In this document: piece by piece, positions 9,479 through 19,159 of the stretch
Numbering within the stretch: the stretch's first letter is position 1
Layout: the number at the start of each line of letters is the position of its first letter
NCBI GenBank assembly: GCA_023428135.1
Contig: JAEYZG010000021.1
Span: forward strand, 124,001 to 188,000
Length of the DNA stretch: 64,000 bases
DNA from: Bacteroidota bacterium
Lineage (GTDB): Bacteria; Bacteroidota; Bacteroidia; Cytophagales; Cytophagaceae
Direction: 5' to 3'
Made by a program: the position numbers and the translations under genes
The notes under the pieces: model-generated
What the model was told of the DNA's origin: nothing
What the model saw: only the letters and a program-made list of their open reading frames with translations
Database searches by the model: none

Positions 9479-11965
9479 ATGAAGAAACTTCTACCGCTAA
9501 TATTGATATTCTTTGTATTGTGGTCATTTTCCGTAAATGCGCAAATGTGTCCACCCAAAGCAGGTGCAGAACTTATCCCTGAAGGAGACTTTGAAGCTGC
9601 AACTTCAATAGATAATGATTTTAATCAATGTCCTGGGCTTTGCCCACAGTTGGGGGGGGATCAATATGTTATTGGTACTAACCCTAATAATCACAATGCT
9701 ACTTATTTCGCTAATATGCAAGATCATACGCCAGGAGCTGGGAATAAAATGCTTATTTTCGATTTTAATGACCTTTCTACAGGAAGTGTTGTGTTTAAAA
9801 AAACAATAACTGTTACAGCTGGTAAAACCTATTTTTTCTCTGCCTGGTTTGCTAATATTGGTATAGGAAACTATGTAGTATGTCCCACCTGCCCTGGAGG
9901 ACAATATATAAGAAATTCACCAACTCTTAAATTTACTATAGATGGAAAAGATGCAGGAGAGGTGAAAACGGATAGTCTGTCTAATAATTGGACACAATTT
10001 TTTGCCGAATACATTGCCACTAGTACTAAGAGTATTGAGATTCAAATTATAAACACAAGGGGTGGTAACCAAAGTAATGACCTTGCTCTGGATGATATTT
10101 CCTTCACCGACGGATGTGAAAAAATTAAGAACCTTTCTACTTTAGGGCAAAGCAGTATTTTGCCTGATACGATTTATAACTGCAATGTATCATTTCCATA
10201 TACATTAAATCCGGGCTTGCCTCCTGCTTATGGATATGCCTGGAAAAAAGTCTCCACAACTACTTTGTCTACAAGTTCTACATATAGTGAGGATCCGACT
10301 CCAGCCGCTGCTCCTGCTGATGGTACGAAACTATATTTATGTTATGAATACATAGATGGTTGTCCAAGGACAGACTCGGTTATATTTAAAAATGCACCGA
10401 TAAAAATGGAACTTGGTTCGGATAAAGTGATGTGTGCTCCGGTTAATTTTAAGATCACTTCAGGAATTTCTACACCTCCAGCTGTTTTGGAATGGTATAA
10501 AGATGGAGCTTTATTGACTACAGAAACAGGATCTGATTATGTAGCTACGGATATAGGAATCTATAAGGCAATAGCTACCAGGGCAGATTGTGGTTCGACG
10601 ACGGATCAGATTACCATAACTTCACCCGTTTCGTCATTTTCAGGAAAAGGAAGTTATTGTGATGTGAATGACAAAGCTGTATTTACTACTACCGCATCAA
10701 AAGCCAAATGGTATACGGTTCCAACAGGTGGAACAGCGCTAAATCCAAATGATACAGACAATATAATAAATCTAGCATATACTGCAACAAACAGGACAAT
10801 ACCTGGTTGTTCTTCAGGATTATATGTAGAAGATGTTTCCAGTTATCCAGGTGCAACTATGGCAACAGCCCCATGTCCTTCGGGAAGTTTTTCAGCTAGT
10901 AATAATGGCGGTTATGTTCAAGTGGAGATTAATCAACAGATAGAGCTGAATTCAATTGATTTTTATCAAAGGCCAGACTATGGTACTACAGGTAATTTTA
11001 CTTTTAATATTTACCAAAATGACCCTACTGGAGGACCTTATGTTGTTAATGGTAATAAAGAGGGGCCAGCTACAACTCTTCCACTTGTTTATACTAAAAC
11101 TGAAACCGGCCTTACTGCAGCGGTGCAAACCTTACGAACGATGCCTGTAAGTGTAACTTTAGCGCCTGGAAAGTACTGGTTTCAATTAACTTCAAGTACT
11201 TCGTTTGCATTGTTTGGCTGTAATCCCGCTATGACTGCTGGAACAGGGCATTGGAGTACCCCAATTACTGACAATACAGGAAATGGCGTAATGAATGTAA
11301 TTTCTGCTATTCATAACGGTGGTTATGCAAGTGCAGGTTCTGTTTTCAATATGAAATTCCAGGTAGGTTCTAATAATGCATGTAGCAGACTTTTCGTATG
11401 TGCCGATCTAAATTGTACAGCTCTTGTTGATTTCCTAAGTTTTGATGTAAAAAAAGTATCAAAAGGAAATGTCCTTATATGGAAAACAGCTTCAGAAACC
11501 AATAGCTCACATTTCATCCTGCAAAGGAGTATGGATGGTATAAATTTCGAGGAAGTGGGTAGGGTTCCTGCGGCAGGAAATTCTTCCACTGTTCTGTCCT
11601 ACAATTATACTGATGGTGGATCTTCTTCAAAATATGAAACTTTTTACTATAGGGTGCAGGAAGTAGATTTGGATGGGACACTTACTTATTCAAAGGTAAA
11701 ATCGGTAAGCGATGAGTCGTCCGGATTTGTTTCAGTATTTCCGATTCCGGTAAAAAGAGGTCACGCAATGACTATAGAGTATTATAGCGAGGATAATTCT
11801 GATCTTAGTATAGCTTTATTTAATAATTTGGGTGCTTTTATATTAAATAAGGAATTTAAAGTTGAAAAGGGTTATAATACATTGGAAGTGTCAACGAATA
11901 ATTTAATGAGTGGATTCTACCTTTTAAAAACAGATTTATTTACTACCAAGATTTTCGTAGAATAA
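9479..11965 (+). CDS. Secreted multidomain protein with jelly-roll-like module, Ig-like domain and T9SS sorting domain
   Basis: 828 residues, function unknown. A clear signal peptide ends at SVNA|Q (residue 21). Residues 28-210 resemble a carbohydrate-binding jelly-roll: it opens ELIPEGDFEAA and closes NDLALDDISFTDGC, a pattern common in CBM4-type or choice-of-anchor modules. This part is rich in Cys (CPPK, CPGLCP, CPTCPGG), which is unusual for the family. An Ig-like domain follows around residues 305-385, then a second beta-rich module. A fibronectin-like stretch (about 660-745, VLIWKTASETNSSHFILQRS) precedes the type A sorting domain (last about 75 residues, SVFPIPVKRG). Expected at the cell surface or in the medium via T9SS. 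Monocistronic, with a terminator just after it. No catalytic motif was found, so a binding or structural role is likelier than an enzyme. Confidence 0.9.
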   Translation: MKKLLPLILIFFVLWSFSVNAQMCPPKAGAELIPEGDFEAATSIDNDFNQCPGLCPQLGGDQYVIGTNPNNHNATYFANMQDHTPGAGNKMLIFDFNDLSTGSVVFKKTITVTAGKTYFFSAWFANIGIGNYVVCPTCPGGQYIRNSPTLKFTIDGKDAGEVKTDSLSNNWTQFFAEYIATSTKSIEIQIINTRGGNQSNDLALDDISFTDGCEKIKNLSTLGQSSILPDTIYNCNVSFPYTLNPGLPPAYGYAWKKVSTTTLSTSSTYSEDPTPAAAPADGTKLYLCYEYIDGCPRTDSVIFKNAPIKMELGSDKVMCAPVNFKITSGISTPPAVLEWYKDGALLTTETGSDYVATDIGIYKAIATRADCGSTTDQITITSPVSSFSGKGSYCDVNDKAVFTTTASKAKWYTVPTGGTALNPNDTDNIINLAYTATNRTIPGCSSGLYVEDVSSYPGATMATAPCPSGSFSASNNGGYVQVEINQQIELNSIDFYQRPDYGTTGNFTFNIYQNDPTGGPYVVNGNKEGPATTLPLVYTKTETGLTAAVQTLRTMPVSVTLAPGKYWFQLTSSTSFALFGCNPAMTAGTGHWSTPITDNTGNGVMNVISAIHNGGYASAGSVFNMKFQVGSNNACSRLFVCADLNCTALVDFLSFDVKKVSKGNVLIWKTASETNSSHFILQRSMDGINFEEVGRVPAAGNSSTVLSYNYTDGGSSSKYETFYYRVQEVDLDGTLTYSKVKSVSDESSGFVSVFPIPVKRGHAMTIEYYSEDNSDLSIALFNNLGAFILNKEFKVEKGYNTLEVSTNNLMSGFYLLKTDLFTTKIFVE

Positions 11966-12474
11966 ATTGGTTAAATGTAGATAATATAAAAAGGGCCGGA
12001 TTGATTTCGGCCTTTTTCATTTTATTACCTCTTTTGAACAGTGGATTATAAATTATTATCAGCCTGAGATATTCCAATGTATATAATTGGGGTATTAACA
12101 GGAATATTTTTAGAAATTATAAAACTTAGATTTAAAAATAATGGCCCTTCTGGTTATTGGTTTGATTTTTAGATTTTATGACTTTGTTATTATGACTATG
12201 TTATTAGGGAGACTTTTTAGGTGTATGTTAAATAAAATGCTGTTTTTTGATAAATGAGGTTGAAATTACAGGGGAGAGGTTGAAGAAATATCAATTATTC
12301 ATCCAAATGGATGGTTTTTGTGGTGTGGATAAAAAAAATAAAAAAAAGAGACTTGATCTTTTGTTTTTTAGCTAAAAATCACAAAATTTATATAAGTTTT
12401 CAAACTAGCCCTATAAAAAGAGGGCGATTTTAATAAAATCTTTACTAATTAATCAAATATAAGCTCATTTAGCA
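11966..12474. other. Intergenic region upstream of glutamine synthetase
   Basis: About 510 very AT-rich bases. It begins with the terminator of the preceding gene and ends with two adjacent short hairpins in the probable glnA leader: GCCCT/AGGGC at 12408-12425 and GATTTT/AAAATC at 12426-12440. I saw no ORF or known RNA motif in between. Confidence 0.45.
11988..12024 (+). terminator. Terminator of the 828-residue secreted protein gene
   Basis: AAAAAGG(G)CCG pairs with CGGCCTTTTT with one bulged G, and the T-rich 3' arm acts as the U tract. It starts about 20 bases after the stop codon. Confidence 0.7.
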
Positions 12475-13491
12475 ATGGCAAAATCGAAATTAGAGTACAT
12501 CTGGCTTGATGGTTACAAACCGACACAAAGTCTTCGTAGCAAAACTAAAATTGTTAATGATTTCAGCGGGAAATTGGAAGATTGTGAAATGTGGTGTTTT
12601 GATGGTTCTTCTACAGAGCAAGCTCCGGGAGGATCTTCAGATTGTTTGTTAAAGCCGGTTTTTATCTGTCAGGACCCGCAAAGAAAGAATGGTTATCTTG
12701 TAATGTGTGAAGTTTTAGCTCCAAACGGAACTCCACATCCTACCAATGGCCGTGCTACTATTGAAGATGATGATAATGATTTCTGGTTCGGTTTCGAACA
12801 AGAGTACTTCTTATGGAACCCTGCAACAAATAAGCCACTAGGATTCCCGGAAAATGGATATCCGGCTCCACAAGGTCCTTACTACTGCTCAGTAGGTGCT
12901 AAAAATGCATTTGGTCGTGAAATCGTTGAAGAGCATCTTGATGTTTGTCTTGAGGCTGGCTTAAACGTAGAGGGTATCAATGCTGAAGTTGCAGCAGGAC
13001 AGTGGGAATTCCAGATTTTTGCTAAAGGTGCTAAAGAAGCAGGAGATCAAATCTGGGTTGCTCGTTATTTGCTTGAAAGAATAGGGGAGAAATATGGTGT
13101 TTCTATCAACTGGCATTGCAAACCTCTTGGATCACTTGACTGGAATGGTTCGGGAATGCACGCTAACTTCTCTAACTCTGTACTTCGTACAGCAGGTAAT
13201 AAAGAAGTGTACGACACCATCTGTAGCGCATTTGCTCCTGTTGTAAAAGAGCATATCGAAGTGTATGGCGCTGACAACCACCTTCGTTTGACTGGTAAAC
13301 ACGAAACTCAATCAATCGATGCTTTCTCTTACGGAGTATCTGACCGTGGTGCTTCAATCCGTATTCCAATTGCAACAGTTGAGCGTGGATGGAAAGGCTG
13401 GTTAGAAGACCGTCGTCCAAATTCTGCTGCTGATCCTTACAAAGTTGCGTCAAGAATTATTAAGACGGTAAAAGCTGTTTCTAGTAACTAA
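12475..13491 (+). CDS. glnA: Glutamine synthetase, GSII (eukaryote-like) type
   Basis: Makes glutamine from glutamate, ammonia and ATP in the cytoplasm. At 338 residues it has the length of the short decameric GSII family rather than the ~470-residue GSI or ~720-residue GSIII. Visible family blocks: WCFDGSSTEQAPG (residues 40-52) in the beta-grasp part, metal-binding FGFEQEYFLW (106-114), GSGMHANFS (225-233), NHLRLTGKHE (268-277), RGASIRIP (291-298) and EDRRPNSAADPY (311-322). All expected catalytic blocks are present, so the enzyme should be active. Stand-alone gene flanked by a hairpin-bearing leader and a strong terminator. GSII is common in Bacteroidota, so transfer need not be invoked. 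Codon use appears smoother than in neighbouring genes, in keeping with high expression. Confidence 0.98.
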   Translation: MAKSKLEYIWLDGYKPTQSLRSKTKIVNDFSGKLEDCEMWCFDGSSTEQAPGGSSDCLLKPVFICQDPQRKNGYLVMCEVLAPNGTPHPTNGRATIEDDDNDFWFGFEQEYFLWNPATNKPLGFPENGYPAPQGPYYCSVGAKNAFGREIVEEHLDVCLEAGLNVEGINAEVAAGQWEFQIFAKGAKEAGDQIWVARYLLERIGEKYGVSINWHCKPLGSLDWNGSGMHANFSNSVLRTAGNKEVYDTICSAFAPVVKEHIEVYGADNHLRLTGKHETQSIDAFSYGVSDRGASIRIPIATVERGWKGWLEDRRPNSAADPYKVASRIIKTVKAVSSN

Positions 13492-13516
13492 CAATTCTTT
13501 TATATAAGGTTTTTTT

Positions 13517-13557
13517 AAGGGAAAGATAGCAGAATGCATCTTTCCCTTATTATTTTT
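13517..13557 (+). terminator. Strong terminator after glnA
   Basis: Perfect 11-bp stem AAGGGAAAGAT (13517-13527) with its complement at 13538-13548, a 10-base loop and a following T-rich run. Confidence 0.85.
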
Positions 13558-13627
13558 CATAAAGGAAGGTATTTTTTATTCCCATTTTGGATTTTTTTTG
13601 ACTAAATTTTTCTGATTATTTTGCAAT

Positions 13628-13972
13628 ATGGACGAGAAAGAATTTATTACCTGGTCTGACTTTGAAAAAGTTGAAATCCGTACAGGTACAATTTTAAGTG
13701 CAGAAGATTTTCCTGAAGCTAGAAATCCATCATTTAAGTTGAAAATTGATTTTGGCGTATTAGGTGTAAAAAAAACGTCAGCGCAAATAACCAAACTTTA
13801 TAGCAAAGAAGAGTTAGTCGGAAAGCAAGTTGTGGCTGTTGTAAATTTTCCTCCTAAGCAAATAGCAAATTTTATGAGCGAATGTCTGGTGTTGGGAGCC
13901 GTTAATGTTAAAAAAGAAGTTGTATTACTTCAACCCGATAAGAAAACTGAAAATGGCCAAAGGGTAGCATAG
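13628..13972 (+). CDS. csaA: CsaA-like tRNA-binding domain protein
   Basis: 114-residue single-domain protein of the EMAP-II/tRNA-binding OB-fold family, matching CsaA in length and layout. Typical stretches are FEKVEIRTGTILSAEDFPEARNP near the start (residues 12-34), KTSAQITKLY in the middle (49-58) and QVVAVVNFPPKQIANFMSE (67-85), which is characteristic of CsaA. CsaA binds tRNA and has been described as an export-related chaperone in Bacillus; its exact role in Bacteroidota is not established. Short monocistronic gene between the glnA terminator and fabF, with no signal peptide, so cytoplasmic. Confidence 0.94.
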   Translation: MDEKEFITWSDFEKVEIRTGTILSAEDFPEARNPSFKLKIDFGVLGVKKTSAQITKLYSKEELVGKQVVAVVNFPPKQIANFMSECLVLGAVNVKKEVVLLQPDKKTENGQRVA

Positions 13973-14406
13973 TTCTGATTGTCCAATTTATATTTATCAA
14001 AATTGGTTGAATTTGCAATTTTGGTCTGAAGAGCCTATTTTTAGAGCCAAATTTTAATAGATCGACTGGTTGACTTAATTGAACTGGCGCAAAATTTAAC
14101 AAAGAGCATTCATTGTAATTAATTTTCTTCTATGGGGGGCCTCCTGTGTCCTTACTAATATTTATCCCTTACGTTTTGTGTATATCCTTTTTCTGATTAT
14201 GAAATATTTTTTGTAATGATTAAGGAATTATAGAAGGGGTTTAAAAGTAAAAGGCTCAAATTATTTCGTATTGTTCTTTTTGAATGATTTGTAACAGAGA
14301 ATGAAGTGCCAGAAAATAAAGTTTGTATAAAGAAAAATATCAGTTGATATCTATCGCTTAAGAATGATAAGAATCAGGGAATATTCCTTGTAATCATAAT
14401 ATAAAA
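13973..14406. other. Intergenic region between csaA and fabF
   Basis: 434 AT-rich bases. A weak 7-bp inverted repeat (CCAATTT/AAATTGG around 13983-14007) may terminate csaA. No ORF, RNA gene or exact TAnnTTTG promoter element was recognised. Confidence 0.4.
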
Positions 14407-15651
14407 ATGAAAAGAGTAGTAATTACGGGTATTGGAGCTTTAACTCCGATTGGAAATACAGCAGAAGAATTTTGGAAGTCTCTTATAGAAGGAAAAAGTG
14501 GAGCAGCCCCAATAACAAAGTTTGATGCACAACATTTTAAAACAAAATTTGCATGCGAACTTAAAAGCTTTGATCCTCTAAAGTTTATTGAAAAAAGTGA
14601 AGCCAGAAAATATGATATGTTTACTCAATATGCATTGATTGCTGTTGGGGAAGCTGTTAAAAATGCCAATATATCATTTGGTGATCTTAATCCACATAGA
14701 ATTGGAGTAATCTGGGGCTCGGCAGATGGTGGGGTTATTACTTTTGAAGAACAATACAGCGAGTATATTGCAAATAACAGAACTCCAAAGTTTAATCCGT
14801 TTTTTATTCCAAAAAGACTGGTAAACATTGCTTCTGGAATTATTTCAATTAAATATGGATTAAAAGGAATAAACTTTACTACAACTTCTGCTTGTGCAGC
14901 TTCAAATACCGCATTGATTGATGCCTTCAATTATATTCGTTGGGGAAAAGCTGACATGATTATCACAGGCGGTTCCGAAGCTCCTGTTAATCAAAGTTCA
15001 ATTGGTGGTTTTAATGCTCTTAAAGCGCTTTCAACCAACAATGATAATTACTCTTGCGCTTCAAGACCTTTTGATGTAAGCAGAGACGGTTTTGTTATGG
15101 GTGAAGGGGCTGGAGCTATTATCCTCGAAGAATATGAATCCGCGAAAAGAAGAAATGCTCCAATTATAGCTGAAATAGTAGGAGGTGGAATGGCAGCTGA
15201 TGCTTATCACCTTACTGGTACTCATCCTGATGGTGATGGTGCTTATAATGGAATTATGCTATCTCTGGAAGATGCAGGTATAAAAGCTTCTGAAGTTGGG
15301 TATGTAAATGCTCATGCTACTTCTACTCCAATGGGGGATATGAGCGAGCTTAAAGCAATTGAGAGGGTTTTCGGAGTTAATTCGGGATTGAATATAAGTG
15401 CTACTAAATCAATGACAGGGCATTTGCTTGGGGCAGCGGGGGCAATAGAGGCAATTGTATGTATAAATGCAGTAAGAAATGATATTGTTCCACCAACTAT
15501 CAATACAGAAAATGTTGATGGCGACTTTGGAAATAAGTTTGATCTTACACTTGGTAAGGCTGTAAACAAAAGAGTAAATTATGCAATAAGTAACACCTTT
15601 GGTTTTGGAGGACATATTGCAACCGCTTTGTTTAAAAAATACGAAAATTAA
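14407..15651 (+). CDS. fabF: 3-oxoacyl-ACP synthase II (KAS II)
   Basis: Condenses malonyl-ACP with acyl-ACP in fatty acid elongation. The 414-residue length and motifs are those of KAS II: nucleophile C163 in TTTSACAASNTAL, H303 in NAHATSTPMGD, and K334/H339 in SATKSMTGHLLGAAGA; the C-terminal glycine block is NTFGFGGHIA. The start MKRVVITGIGALTPIG is canonical. The gene stands alone; no acpP, fabG or rnc lies beside it, whereas the housekeeping fabF usually follows acpP. It may be a second KAS II used for a special lipid, though orphan fabF genes are not rare in this phylum. A bidirectional terminator separates it from the convergent metalloprotease gene. Confidence 0.95.
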   Translation: MKRVVITGIGALTPIGNTAEEFWKSLIEGKSGAAPITKFDAQHFKTKFACELKSFDPLKFIEKSEARKYDMFTQYALIAVGEAVKNANISFGDLNPHRIGVIWGSADGGVITFEEQYSEYIANNRTPKFNPFFIPKRLVNIASGIISIKYGLKGINFTTTSACAASNTALIDAFNYIRWGKADMIITGGSEAPVNQSSIGGFNALKALSTNNDNYSCASRPFDVSRDGFVMGEGAGAIILEEYESAKRRNAPIIAEIVGGGMAADAYHLTGTHPDGDGAYNGIMLSLEDAGIKASEVGYVNAHATSTPMGDMSELKAIERVFGVNSGLNISATKSMTGHLLGAAGAIEAIVCINAVRNDIVPPTINTENVDGDFGNKFDLTLGKAVNKRVNYAISNTFGFGGHIATALFKKYEN

Positions 15652-15666
15652 ATTTTTTTAATATCA

Positions 15667-15703
15667 TAAAAAAAAGGGGCACTAATTATGCCCCTCTTTT
15701 TTT
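15667..15703. terminator. Bidirectional terminator between fabF and the metalloprotease gene
   Basis: Stem AGGGGCA (15675-15681) and TGCCCCT (15689-15695) flanked by an A tract on the left and a T tract on the right, so it can work for both convergent genes. Confidence 0.85.
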
Positions 15704-15735
15704 ATGAATTAATCTTTTTACATAAAACCAATTAA

Positions 15736-18564
15736 TTAATTTTTAAGAATTGTTCTGGTGTAACTTCCGTTAAGGGTTGTTACGTGAAGAATATATAAAC
15801 CTTGACTTATATTTTCTCCAATCTCTATTGCGTCTGAATTTATAGGACCTGAGGTGAAAACTTCTTTTCCTTGAAGATCACATATTTTTACGGATAAAAT
15901 ATGGTCTCCATTGTCTACTGATACATTCGTTGAAACTATGAATGGATGAGGAACTGAATTAACTACTGTTCTTTTGTTATCAGGACAATTTCCTAAAAGT
16001 ATCAGTTTGGAATACTCTTTATAGAATGGTGCAGTTGAATAGTTTACTCCTGCATATAAAGAAACTGAAGTGTTGTTATACCGGCTAAAATTGACATTTA
16101 CTTTTTTATAATCAGAACCGTCACGTATTACTTTTCCATCATTGTTTGTCCACCAGGATATATTAGTAATTGGCAGTTCATTTTTGAAGATATAGGTATA
16201 GGAGAAATCTGTTTCAATGCATGATGGACCATTAATGCCAGCTGCTAACTCAGGAGCTACTACAATAATTGTGATCAATTCTGAAGATACAGATGCGCCC
16301 TTGTCATCTGTTACCACCGCTCTGAAATTGTAAGTTCCAGCAGCAACTTTCGTTACAGTGAAAGTATATGGAGCAGTGGTAGCGGCAAATAAGTTATCCC
16401 TGTCTTTATAGAAATTTACTACTGTTACTTGTCCATCTGAATCAGTAGCCTCAGCAGTTATTGTAAGATCTGTTCCTTCAGTAATTACTGTTCCTGTTTT
16501 GGGAGAGGTGATGATAATAGAGGGTGGGGTATTGGGAATCTCTCTGATTATCAATGAAGAAGTGGAGTCGTTAAATTTATTGTCATATAGACAATTATCA
16601 TTTGCTTTTATTGTATTAGATGTTCCACTGAAGTTATTATTTTGATAAAGTGTAATTTCATATCCTGTGGCAATCTTGGCGCCAGAGATATCCTTATCCT
16701 TAATACCTAATGATAACAACCTTTCAGATGTGTATCGACCTGTATCGAGACCAATTGCATAGCCAGTTAACTGGTAACCGCAGTGTTGATAGATTGTGGC
16801 GATAGGATTTTTAATAGTAATAGTGATTTCAGGTGTGATGGTGAAAGTGCCTTGGTCATCGGATGCTTTCGCGGTTAATTTGGCTATTCCGGCAGTAGCT
16901 GTTTTCCAGGTAATAGAGTAGGGGGCAACTGTATCTTCTCCGATTTTGGTTTTTCCATTATAAAATTCAACCTTCATTATTTTGCCGTCAGTATCAATTG
17001 CATCTGCAGATAATTCAACTGATGGAGCCAGAAAGATATCTCCATTAGCTGGCTTCAGCAATGATACAATAGGGGCCTTGTTAATTGTTGGAGTAATATT
17101 TATAGTGCCTGAAATAAAGTATTCTCCAATAGAACCATATTCCGAATAACCTCCTGTGGTTGGATTACCTTTACCCGATCCTTTAATATGAAGGTAGTAA
17201 GTTCCGGCATTGAGGTTAACAGTTAGTTTAGAGGAAAGGCTGTCTAAAGGAGAGGAGAATGCTAAGATCTTTCCTCCTTCATCAGTAATACAGGAATATA
17301 AATCGAGATTTGGATTAGATGAGGATGGATTGATAAGTAAATTGGTTAGGCCACCGGAGGTTGTGAAGGAATATACGTCTGCATCTGCAGCATTAGCAAT
17401 GATACCGGAGTTTTGACCTGCGTTTAATTCTCCTGTATCTGAATAAGTGAGTTGTTTGGATGTGCTTGTAGTCGTACCAGCTTCATCAGATCTGAATCCC
17501 AGTTTTGCCACCCCGGAAGATATTATGTCAATATCGTTTTGCTGATTGCTAGCGTCAGTATATTCTCCTTTGCTCCATTGTACAATTTTGGAATAATAAC
17601 CAACTCCCATTATTGGAGCCCATTCTTCCGTTCCGGAGTAGTATTCTTCTTGTGCAGATATCCTCCCATCATGACTAAGGCCCAGCGTATGGCCAATTTC
17701 GTGAGAAGCAGCTTCTCCGGCACCTTTTATTCCATCATTAAATACCCAACAAGGGGTTTCAGTGTCCCAGCTGAAAGAGCCTATATATGCAATGCCACCG
17801 GCTCCTGGTGAGGCAGTGGTGGTTGGAGTGAATATACAACGCATTCTTTTGTCTGCAGGTGCAGCCTGATAGATGCTTTCATTGGTAGTAATATTAAGGT
17901 TAAATGGTCTGTAGTCTTCACTTACAAGTTTCCAGACCTCTATTATTTCATTTTCAGAGAGGACAGATGGAAGTGCATCAATTGGGTTTCCTCCATTCCA
18001 ATATGTTCCGGATACATATTGACCGTCAAAGTCAAGTAATATAACTCCTTGAGCACCAGGTAAACTCTGTAGATTTAGAGCAGGTGCTGAAAAGGCAGAT
18101 GAACTATTTAAGCTAACCTGAGAATTGGCAGCTTCGCTATAGTTTATGCAAACCACTTTATCTATTGCTACTTCTTTTACATAAACATCACCAAGCTGAT
18201 CAGAATAGTATTCATAAGCTTTTTCAAGTTCTGGAATAATGGCTTTCCCATCCAGTTTTTCATTTTCTATATTGAAATAAATATTGGACTTGGGGTAGTC
18301 TTTAAGGGCTCCGATAGCCTTATTTTTTTGATCCGAAGATGAAGTATAATTATAAAATCCTGAATAAGATGAATCAGTAGTAACGAATATTTTTTCAGAT
18401 TTCCCAAACCTTTTCTGCTTGCTGATTGAGCTTACAATAGAGCTGACAGTACCTATTTTTTTTGGGTTTTGTGAAAAAGAAACGAGATGTATGATTAGGG
18501 ATAAAAAAAAGGTAAATGTGATTTTAAAGAAGGTTAGCCTCCTTTCATGTAGCGGATTTTTCAT
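15736..18564 (-). CDS. Secreted zinc metalloprotease with PPC, Ig-like, crystallin-like and T9SS type A domains
   Basis: 942-residue extracellular peptidase. The signal peptide ends near residue 32 (LVSFSQ). The catalytic domain (about 165-365) carries the extended zinc motif HEIGHTLGLSHD, with H288, E289, H292 and H298, as in metzincins. After it come a pre-peptidase-C-terminal-like domain (about 375-490), an Ig-like domain (495-585), a beta/gamma-crystallin-like segment (about 595-660, GYEITLYQNNNFSG), a second Ig-like domain (665-760) and a T9SS type A sorting domain (last ~75 residues, with CDLQGKEVF and YILHVTTLNG). Residues 33-160 probably form a propeptide. Likely digests protein outside the cell or acts on surface proteins. 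The crystallin-like module resembles those of the streptomyces metalloproteinase inhibitor group, so it could be regulatory; that is inference. Confidence 0.93.
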   Translation of the reverse strand: MKNPLHERRLTFFKITFTFFLSLIIHLVSFSQNPKKIGTVSSIVSSISKQKRFGKSEKIFVTTDSSYSGFYNYTSSSDQKNKAIGALKDYPKSNIYFNIENEKLDGKAIIPELEKAYEYYSDQLGDVYVKEVAIDKVVCINYSEAANSQVSLNSSSAFSAPALNLQSLPGAQGVILLDFDGQYVSGTYWNGGNPIDALPSVLSENEIIEVWKLVSEDYRPFNLNITTNESIYQAAPADKRMRCIFTPTTTASPGAGGIAYIGSFSWDTETPCWVFNDGIKGAGEAASHEIGHTLGLSHDGRISAQEEYYSGTEEWAPIMGVGYYSKIVQWSKGEYTDASNQQNDIDIISSGVAKLGFRSDEAGTTTSTSKQLTYSDTGELNAGQNSGIIANAADADVYSFTTSGGLTNLLINPSSSNPNLDLYSCITDEGGKILAFSSPLDSLSSKLTVNLNAGTYYLHIKGSGKGNPTTGGYSEYGSIGEYFISGTINITPTINKAPIVSLLKPANGDIFLAPSVELSADAIDTDGKIMKVEFYNGKTKIGEDTVAPYSITWKTATAGIAKLTAKASDDQGTFTITPEITITIKNPIATIYQHCGYQLTGYAIGLDTGRYTSERLLSLGIKDKDISGAKIATGYEITLYQNNNFSGTSNTIKANDNCLYDNKFNDSTSSLIIREIPNTPPSIIITSPKTGTVITEGTDLTITAEATDSDGQVTVVNFYKDRDNLFAATTAPYTFTVTKVAAGTYNFRAVVTDDKGASVSSELITIIVVAPELAAGINGPSCIETDFSYTYIFKNELPITNISWWTNNDGKVIRDGSDYKKVNVNFSRYNNTSVSLYAGVNYSTAPFYKEYSKLILLGNCPDNKRTVVNSVPHPFIVSTNVSVDNGDHILSVKICDLQGKEVFTSGPINSDAIEIGENISQGLYILHVTTLNGSYTRTILKN

Positions 18565-19159
18565 GTTTGTTATGTTTGTTGTTCTTTAACTTTTTGATTG
18601 TGTTTTGATAAAAGTTGTTTTTTATATTTTATAGAAAAGGGGATATATTATAAGTTGATGTATTATTTGATTTGGAAATTTATAATAAATGGGTTGATTG
18701 TATATTCTATTGATAATTAAGTTTAATGTTTGTTGCTTTTAATTCGATGAATGTTTGTTTTGTGTAGATGTAATATTGTATGCTAGGTTTTATTGCTTTT
18801 GTTGCTACGTAATAATTTTAGTTGAAAGCTATTTTTGAAGTGAGGTTGGTTTAACAGTAATCTGTTAGTAAAAATTTTGGTTAGGTACTGAGCAGAAGGT
18901 AACTATGGAGAATTAATAGAATTGATGGTTATGTTTATTTTAATCCGTTAGAGGCCAAAATGGATTATTCTAATATAGTTTGATTCTTTAGAAAGTGTTG
19001 TTTGATCTTATTCTTATTTTAAATTAGCTACACTTTATAAGTGGTTGGAAGTCTTAATGATATTAATTTTTGAAAAAATAATAAAAGTGTATTTATTTAA
19101 GGTTTAGCCGATTTTTCTTATATTTGGTAAGCAATTCTTTTCATGAGATCACTCAATTG
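18565..19159. other. Intergenic region between metalloprotease and GT2 genes
   Basis: About 600 very AT-rich bases forming a divergent promoter region. Apart from the TATATTTG element at 19119-19126 nothing specific was recognised. Confidence 0.45.
19119..19126 (+). promoter_or_regulatory. Bacteroidetes-type -7 promoter element (TATATTTG)
   Basis: Exact match to TAnnTTTG, 34 bases before the ATG at 19160. No convincing -33 TTG is present. Its last three bases are the TTG that could otherwise be taken as a start codon, which argues for the ATG. Confidence 0.4.

Noticed and set aside
19124..19126. TTG as start of the first GT2
   Set aside because: It is part of a TAnnTTTG promoter element, and an in-frame ATG follows 36 bases later at a normal leader length.
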